Positions 40,450 to 48,673 are shown, counted from the first letter of the stretch. The stretch: 64,000 nt of DNA from Actimicrobium antarcticum (GCF_039536745.1 NZ_BAAAZE010000005.1:124001-188000), one strand, 5' to 3'. Made by a program: numbers and translations. The notes: generated by a model not told the origin, from the letters alone.

Positions 40450-40759
40450 GGTAATTGAAACGGCATGTTCTCCGTCATGACCAAGCCGGGGGCGGCCCGG
40501 CAGCCGGTCACTTCTTTTTGCTTCGCCAAAAAGCAGTAACCAAGAAAAAGGCGACCGCAAGACCGCTGCCCTGCGGGTTCCCAAAAACCGGGTACGGCAA
40601 GAGGGAAGCCCGCAAACTCGCTGCGCTCAGACAGTGCGGGCTTCTTATCCTCTTGCCGTACCCGGTTTTTGGCAGCGATCTTTTTACGCGGAATTCAAGG
40701 TCAAAACCAAGCCCAGCCTTGGAGATTAGTTGATGGTCAGGCTCGCTTTGCGCGAGAAA
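40450..40759 (+). repeat. Left arm of a ~300-bp inverted repeat
   Basis: The arm matches the reverse complement of about 40883–41190. The block 40471–40580 is nearly identical to its partner; the only two differences I found turn TCATGA into TCGCGA. The inner block 40673–40759 also matches closely. Between these lies a 92-nt hairpin whose stem differs but whose loop is identical to that of the other arm. Confidence 0.88.
40581..40672 (+). repeat. 92-nt hairpin inside the left arm
   Basis: 22-bp perfect outer stem (40583–40604 with 40649–40670), 4-nt bulge TTAT, then a 10-bp inner stem (40605–40614 with 40635–40644). The loop (40615–40634) is shared with the right-arm copy. The outer stem ends in TTTTT, so it could also terminate pelG transcription. 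Confidence 0.85.
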
Positions 40760-40781
40760 ACTTCCTCGTCGGGATCGACAT

Positions 40782-40853
40782 CGAGTTCAAAACTAACGTC
40801 AAAACCAACGTCAAAACCAATTTCAAATTCAGTATCAAAACCAACGCCAAACT
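40782..40853 (+). repeat. Degenerate 12-bp tandem repeat, about six units
   Basis: Six consecutive 12-mers near the consensus CAACGTCAAAAC occupy the spacer between the arms, with a weak seventh to 40865. Units 2 and 3 differ at one base. The stretch is AT-rich and low in G. Confidence 0.75.
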
Positions 40854-40882
40854 CAAAATCTACAAGGCTTTTACAAGTCATC

Positions 40883-41190
40883 TTTCTCGCGCAAAGCGAG
40901 CCTGACCATCAATCAATCTTCAAGGCTGGGCTTGGTCTTGACCTTGAATTCCGCATAAAAGGCCGCTGCCAAATACCGTGTCCGGGCAGGGGACAAGAGG
41001 GCCGCACTGTCTGAGCGCAGCGAGTTTGCGGCCCTCCCCCTGACCGGGCGCGGTATTTGGGAACCCGCAGGGCAGCGGTCTTGCGGTCGCCTTTTTCTTG
41101 GTTACTGCTTTTTGGCGAAGCAAAAAGAAGTGACCGGCTGCCGGGCCGCCCCCGGCTTGGTCGCGACGGAGCAGCAACCGTTTTAGCTAC
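40883..41190 (-). repeat. Right arm of the ~300-bp inverted repeat
   Basis: Reverse-complement partner of 40450–40759, separated from it by a 123-bp spacer. It starts with the CTTTCTCGCGCAAAGCGAG segment and ends near the AACCGTTTTAGC segment, where similarity fades. Confidence 0.88.
40969..41060 (-). repeat. 92-nt hairpin inside the right arm
   Basis: Same length, loop and bulge position as 40581–40672, but the stem sequence differs. Six stem positions are changed on both sides so that pairing is kept; three others are unpaired here. Confidence 0.82.
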
Positions 41191-41209
41191 AGTTGATGCT
41201 CCGTCGCGA
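41161..41209. repeat. Small inverted repeat at the outer end of the right arm
   Basis: 18-bp arms (41161–41178 with 41192–41209) with one mismatch flank a 13-nt loop. The left half is part of the large inverted repeat; the right half is unique to this side. Confidence 0.7.
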
Positions 41210-41210
41210 C

Positions 41211-41245
41211 CCGAACCGAACCGAACCGACCCGACCCGACCCGAC
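41211..41245 (+). repeat. Pentamer tandem repeat (CCGAA)3(CCGAC)4
   Basis: Seven uninterrupted five-base units directly follow the small inverted repeat. It is non-coding and of a kind prone to slippage. Confidence 0.85.
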
Positions 41246-41280
41246 CGCCCAGTCGCCGCAACCGCCCCACACAACCCGCC

Positions 41281-41418
41281 AAACTCCGATTAGCACCCCA
41301 AAACCTCCTTACTTCCAAGCATCAAATCCCCAACCCCTCCCGCACAATACCGTCACACACCGCATTCCGCCAAGACGGCACGCGGTCCTCGCACCACCCA
41401 CCTCCGTGGAGATAAAAA
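41281..41418 (+). promoter_or_regulatory. C-rich, G-poor leader of flgG
   Basis: In 41281–41340 I count 27 C and 3 G. The RNA would be poorly structured and C-rich, as in Rho-utilisation sites. It ends at GGAG seven bases before the flgG ATG. No clear promoter boxes were found. Confidence 0.4.
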
Positions 41419-42201
41419 ATGATTCGTTCACTGTGGATTTCCAAGACCGGTCTCGATGCGCAACAGACGCAGATGGACGTCATTTCCAATAACCTCGCCA
41501 ACGTCAGTACCAGTGGCTTCAAGCGTTCGCGTGCGGTGTTCGAGGACTTGCTGTACCAGACCTTGCGTCAGCCCGGTGCGCAATCGTCGCAGCAAACCCA
41601 GTTGCCGTCGGGGCTGCAGTTGGGTACCGGCGTTCGGCCAGTGGCGACCGAGCGGATTTTTACGCAGGGGAATTTGCAGCAGACCAGCAATGACAAGGAT
41701 GTCGCGATTCAGGGCCAGGGGTTTTTCCAGGTGTTGCTGCCGGATGGCACTACCGCGTACACCCGCGATGGTTCGTTCCAGATCGATAGCCAGGGCCAGA
41801 TGGTGACTTCCAGCGGCTTTGTGATTCAGCCGGCGGTGACCGTGCCTGCCGGTGCGCAGTCGTTGACGGTGGGACGTGACGGGACGATTTCGATCACCTT
41901 GCAAGGCACTGCGGCCGCCACCCAGATCGGCGCATTGCAGCTGGCGACGTTCATCAATCCGGCCGGGCTGGAAAGCAAGGGCGAGAACCTGTATGTCGAA
42001 ACCGGCGCGTCCGGCACTGCCAATACCAACACGCCGGGGACCAACGGTGCCGGCATCCTGTCGCAAGGCTATGTCGAAACCTCGAACGTGAGTGTGGTCG
42101 AAGAGCTGGTCAACATGATCCAGACCCAGCGTGCCTACGAAATCAACAGCAAGGCGATTTCGACGTCAGACCAGATGCTGGCCAAGCTCTCGCAACTTTA
42201 A
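41419..42201 (+). CDS. flgG: Flagellar distal rod protein
   Basis: A 260-residue rod protein. The N-terminus MIRSLWISKTGLDAQQTQMDVISNNLANVSTSGFKRSR and C-terminus VSVVEELVNMIQTQRAYEINSKAISTSDQMLAKLSQL are the conserved rod/hook coiled-coil ends. The ASLQPTGN-like axial features and the 260-residue length fit FlgG rather than FlgF. It follows the pel/repeat region rather than flgF, and flgH begins 49 bases after it. Confidence 0.95.
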   Translation: MIRSLWISKTGLDAQQTQMDVISNNLANVSTSGFKRSRAVFEDLLYQTLRQPGAQSSQQTQLPSGLQLGTGVRPVATERIFTQGNLQQTSNDKDVAIQGQGFFQVLLPDGTTAYTRDGSFQIDSQGQMVTSSGFVIQPAVTVPAGAQSLTVGRDGTISITLQGTAAATQIGALQLATFINPAGLESKGENLYVETGASGTANTNTPGTNGAGILSQGYVETSNVSVVEELVNMIQTQRAYEINSKAISTSDQMLAKLSQL

Positions 42202-42250
42202 AATTCATCGTTAAATCGCAACTTCAAGACCGTCCTGACAGGTGATGTCC

Positions 42251-42922
42251 ATGAATTTCCCATTTCGTTTATCGTTCATCGTGCTGCTGGCCGCGATCGC
42301 TTCCGGTTGCGCCGTCGTGCCGACCTCGATCGTGCAGCAGCCCACCACGTCACGCACGCCGCGTCCGGTTCCGGTTGCCGCCAACAACGGCGCGATCTTT
42401 CAGACCGTGGCGTACCGACCGCTGTTCGAGGACCGTCGGGCCCGTCTGGTCGGCGATACGCTGACCATCACGATCAATGAGAAAACCACCGCCGGCAAAG
42501 CCGATGCGTCATCGGCCAGCAAGACCGGCAGTGCCAGCCTGGCCGTGCCGAAACTGTTTGGCGCGCCGGCCAGCACGACAGCCGATCTGGCCATCACTGC
42601 CAGTGGCGGCAACAAGTTCGATGCCAAAGGTGCGGCGACCTCCAACAATAATTTTAACGGCACCATCGGCGTGACCGTGGTCGAGGTCCTGTCCAACGGG
42701 TATCTGGTGGTCAGTGGCGAGAAGCAGGTGGGGCTCGATCGCGGTACCGAATTCATCCGCTTCTCTGGTGTCGTCAATCCGGACTTTATAGTCGGTGGCA
42801 ACAATGTCGCGTCGACGCAGGTGGCGGATGCGCGCGTGGAATACCGTACCAATACGCACATCGATCCGGCCGAGATGATGGGCCTTCTGACACGCTTCTT
42901 CCTGAGCGTTATCCCGCTGTAA
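42251..42922 (+). CDS. flgH: Flagellar L-ring protein
   Basis: A 223-residue outer-membrane lipoprotein that forms the L-ring bushing. The lipobox is IASGC (Cys20). Conserved segments are LFEDRRARLVGDTLTITINEKT, NGYLVVSGEKQVGLDRGTEFIRFSG and the C-terminal ARVEYRTNTHIDPAEMMGLLTRFFLSVIPL. The start at 42251 has CAGGTG six bases upstream; ATG 42245 and GTG 42242 are in frame. flgI begins eight bases after its stop. Confidence 0.95.
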   Translation: MNFPFRLSFIVLLAAIASGCAVVPTSIVQQPTTSRTPRPVPVAANNGAIFQTVAYRPLFEDRRARLVGDTLTITINEKTTAGKADASSASKTGSASLAVPKLFGAPASTTADLAITASGGNKFDAKGAATSNNNFNGTIGVTVVEVLSNGYLVVSGEKQVGLDRGTEFIRFSGVVNPDFIVGGNNVASTQVADARVEYRTNTHIDPAEMMGLLTRFFLSVIPL

Positions 42923-42929
42923 AAGGAAC

Positions 42930-44063
42930 ATGATGAGAATCCCGCCGCGCGCCGCGCTGATGGCAAAATGTTTGACCATACTAGCCACTGCTGCCTGCCT
43001 GTGCAGTACACCTGCCGCCCATGCCGAGCGCCTGAAAGACCTGGCCAGCATCCAGGGCGTGCGACAGAACCAGTTGCTCGGATACGGACTGGTGGTCGGA
43101 CTCGATGGCAGCGGCGACCAGACCACGCAGACGCCGTTCACGGTGCAAAGCGTGATCAGCATGTTGCAAGGCATGGGCGTGAACTTGCCGGCGACGACCA
43201 CGCTGCAACTGAAGAATGTGGCGGCGGTGATGGTGACGACCTCGTTGCCGGCCTTTGCCCAGCCGGGCCAGACGCTCGACATCACTGTGTCATCGATGGG
43301 AAATGCCAAGAGCCTGCGCGGCGGTACGCTGCTGATGACGCCGCTCAAAGGTGCCGATGGCCAGATTTATGCGATGGGGCAGGGCAGTCTGGTGGTCGGT
43401 GGGGTCGGCGCTGCGGCGCCCGGTGCCAAGGCGCAAATCAATCACCTCAGCGTGGGCCGGATTTCTGGTGGCGCGACAGTGGAACGTGCGGTAGCCAACA
43501 GCCTCCAGCAAGGCAATGCGATTTTCCTGGAATTGAAAGAGTCCGATTTTTCGACCGCCAGCCTGGTGGTGGATGCGGTCAACAAGCGCTTCGGCCCCGC
43601 CACTGCGGCGGCCCAGGATGGTCGCGTGATCAAGGTCAACGCGCCAGTGGGTACCGACGAGCGGGTGGCGTTCCTCGGTGCGCTGGAAAGCCTGTCACTC
43701 AAACCGGCACAGGGCAGCGCGAAGATTATCCTCAACGCCCGTACCGGATCGATCGTGATGAATCAGGCCGTGACACTGGAGTCCTGCGCGGTGGCCCACG
43801 GTAATCTGTCGGTGGTGGTCAGCACCGACAGCAATGTCAGCCAGCCGGGCCCGTTGTCGGGCGGGCAGACGGTAGTCACGCAGGCGTCAAAAATCGATAT
43901 CGTCAAAGACCCGGGCCAGTTGCTGCTCCTGAAGGCGGGTGCGTCGCTGGCCGAGGTGGTCAAGGCACTCAATGCAATCGGCGCGACGCCGCAGGACTTG
44001 CTGGCTATCCTGCAGGCGATGAAAGCGTCCGGCGCATTGCGCGCCGAACTTGAAATCATTTGA
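42930..44063 (+). CDS. flgI: Flagellar P-ring protein
   Basis: A 377-residue periplasmic protein with a signal peptide (cleavage near AAHA-ERLKDL). The mature start ERLKDLASIQGVRQNQLLGYGLVVGLDGSGD is the family hallmark, and the end VKALNAIGATPQDLLAILQAMKASGALRAELEII is equally typical. It assembles the P-ring in the peptidoglycan layer. AAAGGA precedes the start. Its stop precedes the flgJ GTG by 11 bases. Confidence 0.96.
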   Translation: MMRIPPRAALMAKCLTILATAACLCSTPAAHAERLKDLASIQGVRQNQLLGYGLVVGLDGSGDQTTQTPFTVQSVISMLQGMGVNLPATTTLQLKNVAAVMVTTSLPAFAQPGQTLDITVSSMGNAKSLRGGTLLMTPLKGADGQIYAMGQGSLVVGGVGAAAPGAKAQINHLSVGRISGGATVERAVANSLQQGNAIFLELKESDFSTASLVVDAVNKRFGPATAAAQDGRVIKVNAPVGTDERVAFLGALESLSLKPAQGSAKIILNARTGSIVMNQAVTLESCAVAHGNLSVVVSTDSNVSQPGPLSGGQTVVTQASKIDIVKDPGQLLLLKAGASLAEVVKALNAIGATPQDLLAILQAMKASGALRAELEII

Positions 44064-44074
44064 TCGGAGTCACC

Positions 44075-44980
44075 GTGGCCATCAATCAGACCAGCCTGTC
44101 CGACCAGCTCGCATTCGATGCAAAAGAGGTCGGCAAATTGCAGCAGGCCGCCAAGCAGAATTCACCGGAAGCGATCAAGGCCTCGGCCAAGCAATTCGAG
44201 GCGCTGTTCATGAACATGATCATGAAGAGCATGCGCGACGCGACGCCGCAAGATGGCTTGATGGACAATTCGGAAACCAAAACCTACACGGCGATGCTGG
44301 ATCAGAAAGTCAGCGAAAATCTGGCCAAGCGCGGGATCGGTCTGGCCGATGTGCTGTTTCGGCAATTGTCGGTGACGACGGCCACGCCAGCCACCGGTCC
44401 GTTCGGCGAATCGACGCTGGACCCGACCATGAAAAAGCCGGCCACGCCCCTGAAGAATTCATTCGAGTCCGGCATCCCGGCAATGACGGTTCCGGCGCGT
44501 CAGTCGTTCCCGGCGCAGGCGCCGCATGTGAAAGCCTTCCAGGACAAGTTGGGCGCGCAGGCCGAAGAAGCCAGTCGCGCGACCGGCATCCCGGCCAAGT
44601 TCATGCTCGGCCAGGCTGCACTGGAAACCGGCTGGGGCAAGAAGGAAATCATCGCCAATGACGGCTCGACCAGCCACAACCTGTTTGGTATCAAGGCCAG
44701 CGCCAACTGGAAAGGCCGCGTGGTCGAGGCCAGGACCACCGAATATGTGAATGGCGTACCGCACAGCCGGATCGAAAAATTCCGCGCTTATGATTCGTAT
44801 GCGGATGCCTTCAAGGATTACGGCAGCATGATCACGAATAACCCGCGCTACCGCAATGTGATGGCCAACGCGACCGACGCGACCGGCTTTGCGCAAGGCC
44901 TGCAGCGCGCCGGCTATGCAACCGATCCGAACTACGCGGCCAAGCTGGCCAGTATCATCAAGCATTCTTTTGTCGGATAG
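44075..44980 (+). CDS. flgJ: Flagellar rod-assembly protein and peptidoglycan hydrolase
   Basis: A 301-residue two-domain protein. The N-terminal part (about 1–105; KASAKQFEALFMNMIMKSMRDATP) is the rod-capping scaffold. The C-terminal part (about 150–300) is a GH73 N-acetylglucosaminidase with QAALETGWGKKE, supplying the catalytic Glu, and NLFGIKAS. It opens the peptidoglycan for the growing rod. The GTG at 44075 follows GGAG at five bases; a TTG at 44060 is in frame but overlaps flgI. Confidence 0.95.
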   Translation: MAINQTSLSDQLAFDAKEVGKLQQAAKQNSPEAIKASAKQFEALFMNMIMKSMRDATPQDGLMDNSETKTYTAMLDQKVSENLAKRGIGLADVLFRQLSVTTATPATGPFGESTLDPTMKKPATPLKNSFESGIPAMTVPARQSFPAQAPHVKAFQDKLGAQAEEASRATGIPAKFMLGQAALETGWGKKEIIANDGSTSHNLFGIKASANWKGRVVEARTTEYVNGVPHSRIEKFRAYDSYADAFKDYGSMITNNPRYRNVMANATDATGFAQGLQRAGYATDPNYAAKLASIIKHSFVG

Positions 44981-45079
44981 CGCATGGCCGACGGCAACGT
45001 TAGCGGCTGCCAACACACCCGGTCCTCAAGTTTTCGGCTGCGTTGCCGCTAACTGAGATGTCACCGGAAGGAAAAAATC

Positions 45080-46999
45080 ATGGGCAATATTCTCAGTGTC
45101 GGACAAAGCGGGTTACTGGCAGCGCAACTAGGCGTGACCACGACCGGCCATAACATCGCCAATGCCGCCACGCCCGGCTACAGCCGGCAAATCGTCGTGC
45201 AAACCTCGGCGGGTGGCCAGAGCAGCGGTAACGGGTTTGTTGGCCAGGGCACGAATGTGACGGCGATTCAGCGCGTCTACGATAGCTATACGGCGAATCG
45301 CGTAAATGCCTCGCAGACCGGCAAAGCCGGATTTGACGCGTATGCAAGCCAGATTTCCCAGATTAATAACCTGTTGGCGGATTCCACGACCGGATTGTCG
45401 CCGGTGCTCGGCGATTTTTTTAATAACGTGCAGAATCTGTCGGCCAATCCGGGCAGCTCGGTGCAGCGGCAGACGCTGCTGTCATCGGCGGACAGTCTGG
45501 TGGCGCGTTTTCAGAGCCTTGATGGCGAGTTGAGCCGGATTTCAGAAGGTGTCAACCAGCAGGTGATCGGTACGGTCTCGACCATCAACGGGTACGCCAA
45601 ACAAATCGCCACGCTTAACGACGCGATCGAGAAGGCCACGTCGGCCGCCGAGGGTGCGCCGCCGAATGATTTGCTCGACCAGCGCGATCTGATCGTCTCG
45701 GAACTGAGCAAACAGGTCAAAGTCTCTGTCGATAATCAGCCCGGCAGCGGCTACAACGTCAGCTTTGGCAGTGGCCAGCCGCTCGTCATCGGTACAGCCA
45801 CGTATGCGCTGCAAGTGGTGACTTCGACGACTGATCAGACCAAATTGGAAGTGGGATATCAAAGCGGTGGCGTGGTGTTGCGCCTTCCCGATTCCGCAAT
45901 TTCCGGCGGCACGCTGGGCGGTCTGCTGGACTTTCGCTCGACCACGCTGGACCCGGCACGTAACGAACTGGGGCGGGTGGCAGTCGGACTGGCAACGGCC
46001 TTCAACGACCAGTCAAAACTCGGTGTCGACAAGAACGGCCAGCCAGGCAAGGACTTTTTCAAGATTCCCGGGCCACAGGTTTCTCCCAGCAACACGAATA
46101 CCGGTAATGACGTCATCAGCGCGACAATTTCCAATGCCAGCAGTCTGACCACGAGTGATTACAGCATCGGCTTCGATGGCACCAATTACAACATCACTCG
46201 TCTGGCGGACAAGAAGGTCGTGTCCACGGGTGCGTTCCCTACGGCAGCGATCGACGGCATCACGTTCAGCAAGACGGCAGGCAGCCCACCGGTTGCGCTG
46301 ATTGCGGGCGACAGTTTTCTGGTGCAGCCGACGTTGAATGGTGCGTCGGGCATCAAGGTGGCGCTGACGAATAATTCCGAGATTGCCGCTGCCGCGCCGA
46401 TCGTGACGGGCGCCCCGGCAGCCAATGGCGGCAATGGGACGATCAGTGCCGGTACGGTCGACAAGAGCTATCTGGCCACGCCGCTGGCCAGTTCGGTGAC
46501 GCTGACTTACGACAGCGTGACCAAATTGTTCACGACCTCAAGCAGTGCTCCGGGGTTTGTCAGCAGCACGATAGCCTACACATCAGGCAGCAATATCGTG
46601 CTCGGCGGGGCGACGTTCCAGATTGCCGGTGCGCCTGCTACCGGTGATAAATTCACCATCGGCCCGAATACCACCGGTACCGGCGACGGTCGCAATGCCG
46701 TCGCCCTCGGTGCATTGCAAACTGCCCGCACACTCGATAACGGAACCACATCTTTCTCGGGCGCCTTCGGTCAATTGGTCAATACGATCGGTAACAAGAC
46801 CCGCGAAGTCACTGCCAATGCCGCAGCCGAAGGGACGTTGCTCGCGAACGCCAAGGCGATCCAGCAGTCGCAATCGGGTGTCAATCTGGATGAAGAAGCC
46901 TCCAATCTCTTGCGCTATCAGCAGGCCTACCAGGCCGCCGGCAAGATCATGCAAACGGCCAGCACGCTGTTTGATGTGTTACTCAGCCTCGGCCGATAG
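45080..46999 (+). CDS. flgK: Flagellar hook-associated protein 1
   Basis: A 639-residue hook–filament junction protein. The N-terminal NILSVGQSGLLAAQLGVTTTGHNIANAATPGYSRQ and C-terminal GVNLDEEASNLLRYQQAYQAAGKIMQTASTLFDVLLSL are the conserved coiled-coil ends. The middle is variable and Thr/Ser/Gly-rich. AAGGAAAAAA lies before the start. The gap from flgJ is 99 bp. Confidence 0.95.
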   Translation: MGNILSVGQSGLLAAQLGVTTTGHNIANAATPGYSRQIVVQTSAGGQSSGNGFVGQGTNVTAIQRVYDSYTANRVNASQTGKAGFDAYASQISQINNLLADSTTGLSPVLGDFFNNVQNLSANPGSSVQRQTLLSSADSLVARFQSLDGELSRISEGVNQQVIGTVSTINGYAKQIATLNDAIEKATSAAEGAPPNDLLDQRDLIVSELSKQVKVSVDNQPGSGYNVSFGSGQPLVIGTATYALQVVTSTTDQTKLEVGYQSGGVVLRLPDSAISGGTLGGLLDFRSTTLDPARNELGRVAVGLATAFNDQSKLGVDKNGQPGKDFFKIPGPQVSPSNTNTGNDVISATISNASSLTTSDYSIGFDGTNYNITRLADKKVVSTGAFPTAAIDGITFSKTAGSPPVALIAGDSFLVQPTLNGASGIKVALTNNSEIAAAAPIVTGAPAANGGNGTISAGTVDKSYLATPLASSVTLTYDSVTKLFTTSSSAPGFVSSTIAYTSGSNIVLGGATFQIAGAPATGDKFTIGPNTTGTGDGRNAVALGALQTARTLDNGTTSFSGAFGQLVNTIGNKTREVTANAAAEGTLLANAKAIQQSQSGVNLDEEASNLLRYQQAYQAAGKIMQTASTLFDVLLSLGR

Positions 47000-47011
47000 G
47001 GAGTAGTCGCC

Positions 47012-48235
47012 ATGCGTATCAGTACCTCCGCATTTTATGAAAACGCCAGTGGCAAAATCAGCGACCTGCAATCGGGCGTGGCCCAGAAAATGGCGCAGAT
47101 TTCTGCTAACCGCCGTATTCTGACGCCCGCCGATGATCCTGTGGCGGCAGCCGCCGCGCTGGAAGTCACACAGCAGTCGTCGGTCAATACCCAGTTCGAA
47201 GCGAACCGAACGTCGGCCAAGGCCGCCTTGTCCTTGCAGGAAAACATCCTGGGCAATTACACCAACCTGCTGCAGAACGTGAAGACGCTCACCGTTGCCG
47301 CTGGAAATGGTGCGCTCGACGACACGCAACGCAAATTCATGGCGTCCGAACTGCAAGGCAATCTGGAAGAGCTGATGGGGATTGCCAATACACGCGACAG
47401 TGCCGGCAATTTCATTTTTTCCGGCTACCAAAGCACCGTGCAACCATTCACCCAGACCTCGGCCGGCGTGGTCTACAACGGCGATCAGGGCCAGCGTCAA
47501 TTGCAGGTGAGTACCTCGCGCCAGTTGGCGCTGAATGACTCCGGCGATGCGATCTTCGAAAGGATCAAGACCGGCAACGGCACCTTTACCACCGCGGCCG
47601 CGACGACCAATTCCGGCGGCAGTGTTGCCGGACCCGGTACCGTCACCAACGCGGCATTGCTGACGGGGCATAACTACGCAATCGATTTCACGGTTACTGG
47701 TGGCGCGACCAGTTTCAATGTCTTCGACTTGACCACCGATCCGACCAAAGCCACGCCGTTGTCAGTATCCGGTCCTTACACTGCGGGCCAGTCGATTGCC
47801 TTTGACGGTTTGCAGTTTGATATTAGCGGCACTCCGGCCAATACGGATTCGTTCAGCGTCCAGCCCAGTGCGAACCAGAGCATTTTCAAGTCGATCAGCG
47901 ACTTGATCACATCGCTCAATACGCCGACCGCCGGAGTAGCCGCCAAGGCCAATCTGGTCACCAGTCTGAGTGCCGCCAACACGAATTTTTCGGCAGCGCT
48001 GGACGCGGTTCTGACCGTACGGGCAGCAGGTGGTGCGCGGCTGCAGGAGCTCGATACACTGGATAGCGAAGGCACCGATCGCAGCTTGCAATATGCGGCC
48101 ACGCTGTCGTCGTTGCAGGATCTGGACTATGCCAAGGCCATTACCGAGCTGACCCAGCAGCAGATCACTTTACAGGCAGCGCAGCAGTCGTTCGTGAAAG
48201 TGGCGAACCTGTCGCTGTTCAATTACATCAACTGA
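47012..48235 (+). CDS. flgL: Flagellar hook-associated protein 3
   Basis: A 407-residue junction protein. It opens MRISTSAFYENASGKISDLQSGVAQKMAQISANRRILTPADDP, the classic FlgL start, and ends in a flagellin-like helix (LDYAKAITELTQQQITLQAAQQSFVKVANLSLFNYI). It begins 12 bases after flgK with GGGAG upstream. It is the last gene of flgG–L and converges with the small exported-protein gene at 48272 across only 36 bp; no terminator hairpin was seen there. Confidence 0.95.
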   Translation: MRISTSAFYENASGKISDLQSGVAQKMAQISANRRILTPADDPVAAAAALEVTQQSSVNTQFEANRTSAKAALSLQENILGNYTNLLQNVKTLTVAAGNGALDDTQRKFMASELQGNLEELMGIANTRDSAGNFIFSGYQSTVQPFTQTSAGVVYNGDQGQRQLQVSTSRQLALNDSGDAIFERIKTGNGTFTTAAATTNSGGSVAGPGTVTNAALLTGHNYAIDFTVTGGATSFNVFDLTTDPTKATPLSVSGPYTAGQSIAFDGLQFDISGTPANTDSFSVQPSANQSIFKSISDLITSLNTPTAGVAAKANLVTSLSAANTNFSAALDAVLTVRAAGGARLQELDTLDSEGTDRSLQYAATLSSLQDLDYAKAITELTQQQITLQAAQQSFVKVANLSLFNYIN

Positions 48236-48271
48236 GTCCGGCGGCGGTTGCGGCCAAGGCAGCAGCAGGGC

Positions 48272-48673
48272 TCAGTGATTCAGGCTTTTTAGCGCACATC
48301 GCTGCGCCAGCACTGCCATCTTGACGCCCGGCAGGTCCGGGCTGTTGCCAAGCCGGACCAGCTGACACTGCAGCGTGCCGGTCAGTTGTCCGTTGAACTG
48401 CACCATCCGAAAAAATTGTCCTGCTGAAATCGATCCGTCCGAGATCGCATACAACGGCAAGCTTTGACCGTCGAAATCACGGGTGCGGCCAACCAGCCCG
48501 TTGAGATCCCTGCCACGACCCAGTTCAGCGGCAGACCCTGCTTCCAGATGGACCACGACGTTCCTGCGCTCTTCCACCACGTTCATGTTCGATGCCAGCA
48601 ACGGCTCTGAGGCTGCAGCAGAGAGTGCCGCCGTCGCCAGCAACACTGCACATCCTAGTCGCAAAAATTGCAT
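48272..48673 (-). CDS. Small exported protein of unknown function downstream of fliR
   Basis: A 133-residue protein with a signal peptide (MQFLRLGCAVLLATAALSAAASEP, cleavage near residue 21). The mature part has no clear family: VVVHLEAGSAAELGRGRDLNG, FDGQSLPLYAISDG and two cysteines (TLQCQLV, AQRCALK) that may pair. A longer open frame reaching 49420 overlaps fliR and is rejected. AAGGA lies before the ATG at 48673, only 20 bases after fliR, so it is probably the last gene of the fliL–R transcript. Function unknown. Confidence 0.75.
   Translation of the reverse strand: MQFLRLGCAVLLATAALSAAASEPLLASNMNVVEERRNVVVHLEAGSAAELGRGRDLNGLVGRTRDFDGQSLPLYAISDGSISAGQFFRMVQFNGQLTGTLQCQLVRLGNSPDLPGVKMAVLAQRCALKSLNH

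Larger units (their letters stand above)
40400..41418. other. Non-coding repeat island between pelG and flgG
   Basis: About 1 kb without a supportable gene. In order it holds a large inverted repeat with internal hairpins (40450–41190), a 12-bp tandem repeat between the arms, a terminal small hairpin, a pentamer repeat and a C-rich leader before flgG. Short open frames on both strands read the same repeat and are listed as rejected. Confidence 0.85.

Noticed and set aside
40455..40733. 92-codon open frame on the plus strand in the left repeat arm
   Set aside because: It reads through the repeat and its hairpin. Its first half is also read by the minus-strand frame at 40920–41177 because both copy the repeat. 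No ribosome site or family support.
40920..41177. 85-codon minus-strand frame in the right repeat arm
   Set aside because: Mirror image of the left-arm frame with the same HFFLLRQK-type peptide; a product of the repeat, not a gene.
41419..42201. flgF as an alternative name for the first flagellar gene
   Set aside because: Length (260 residues), the N-terminal sequence and position directly before flgH all fit FlgG.
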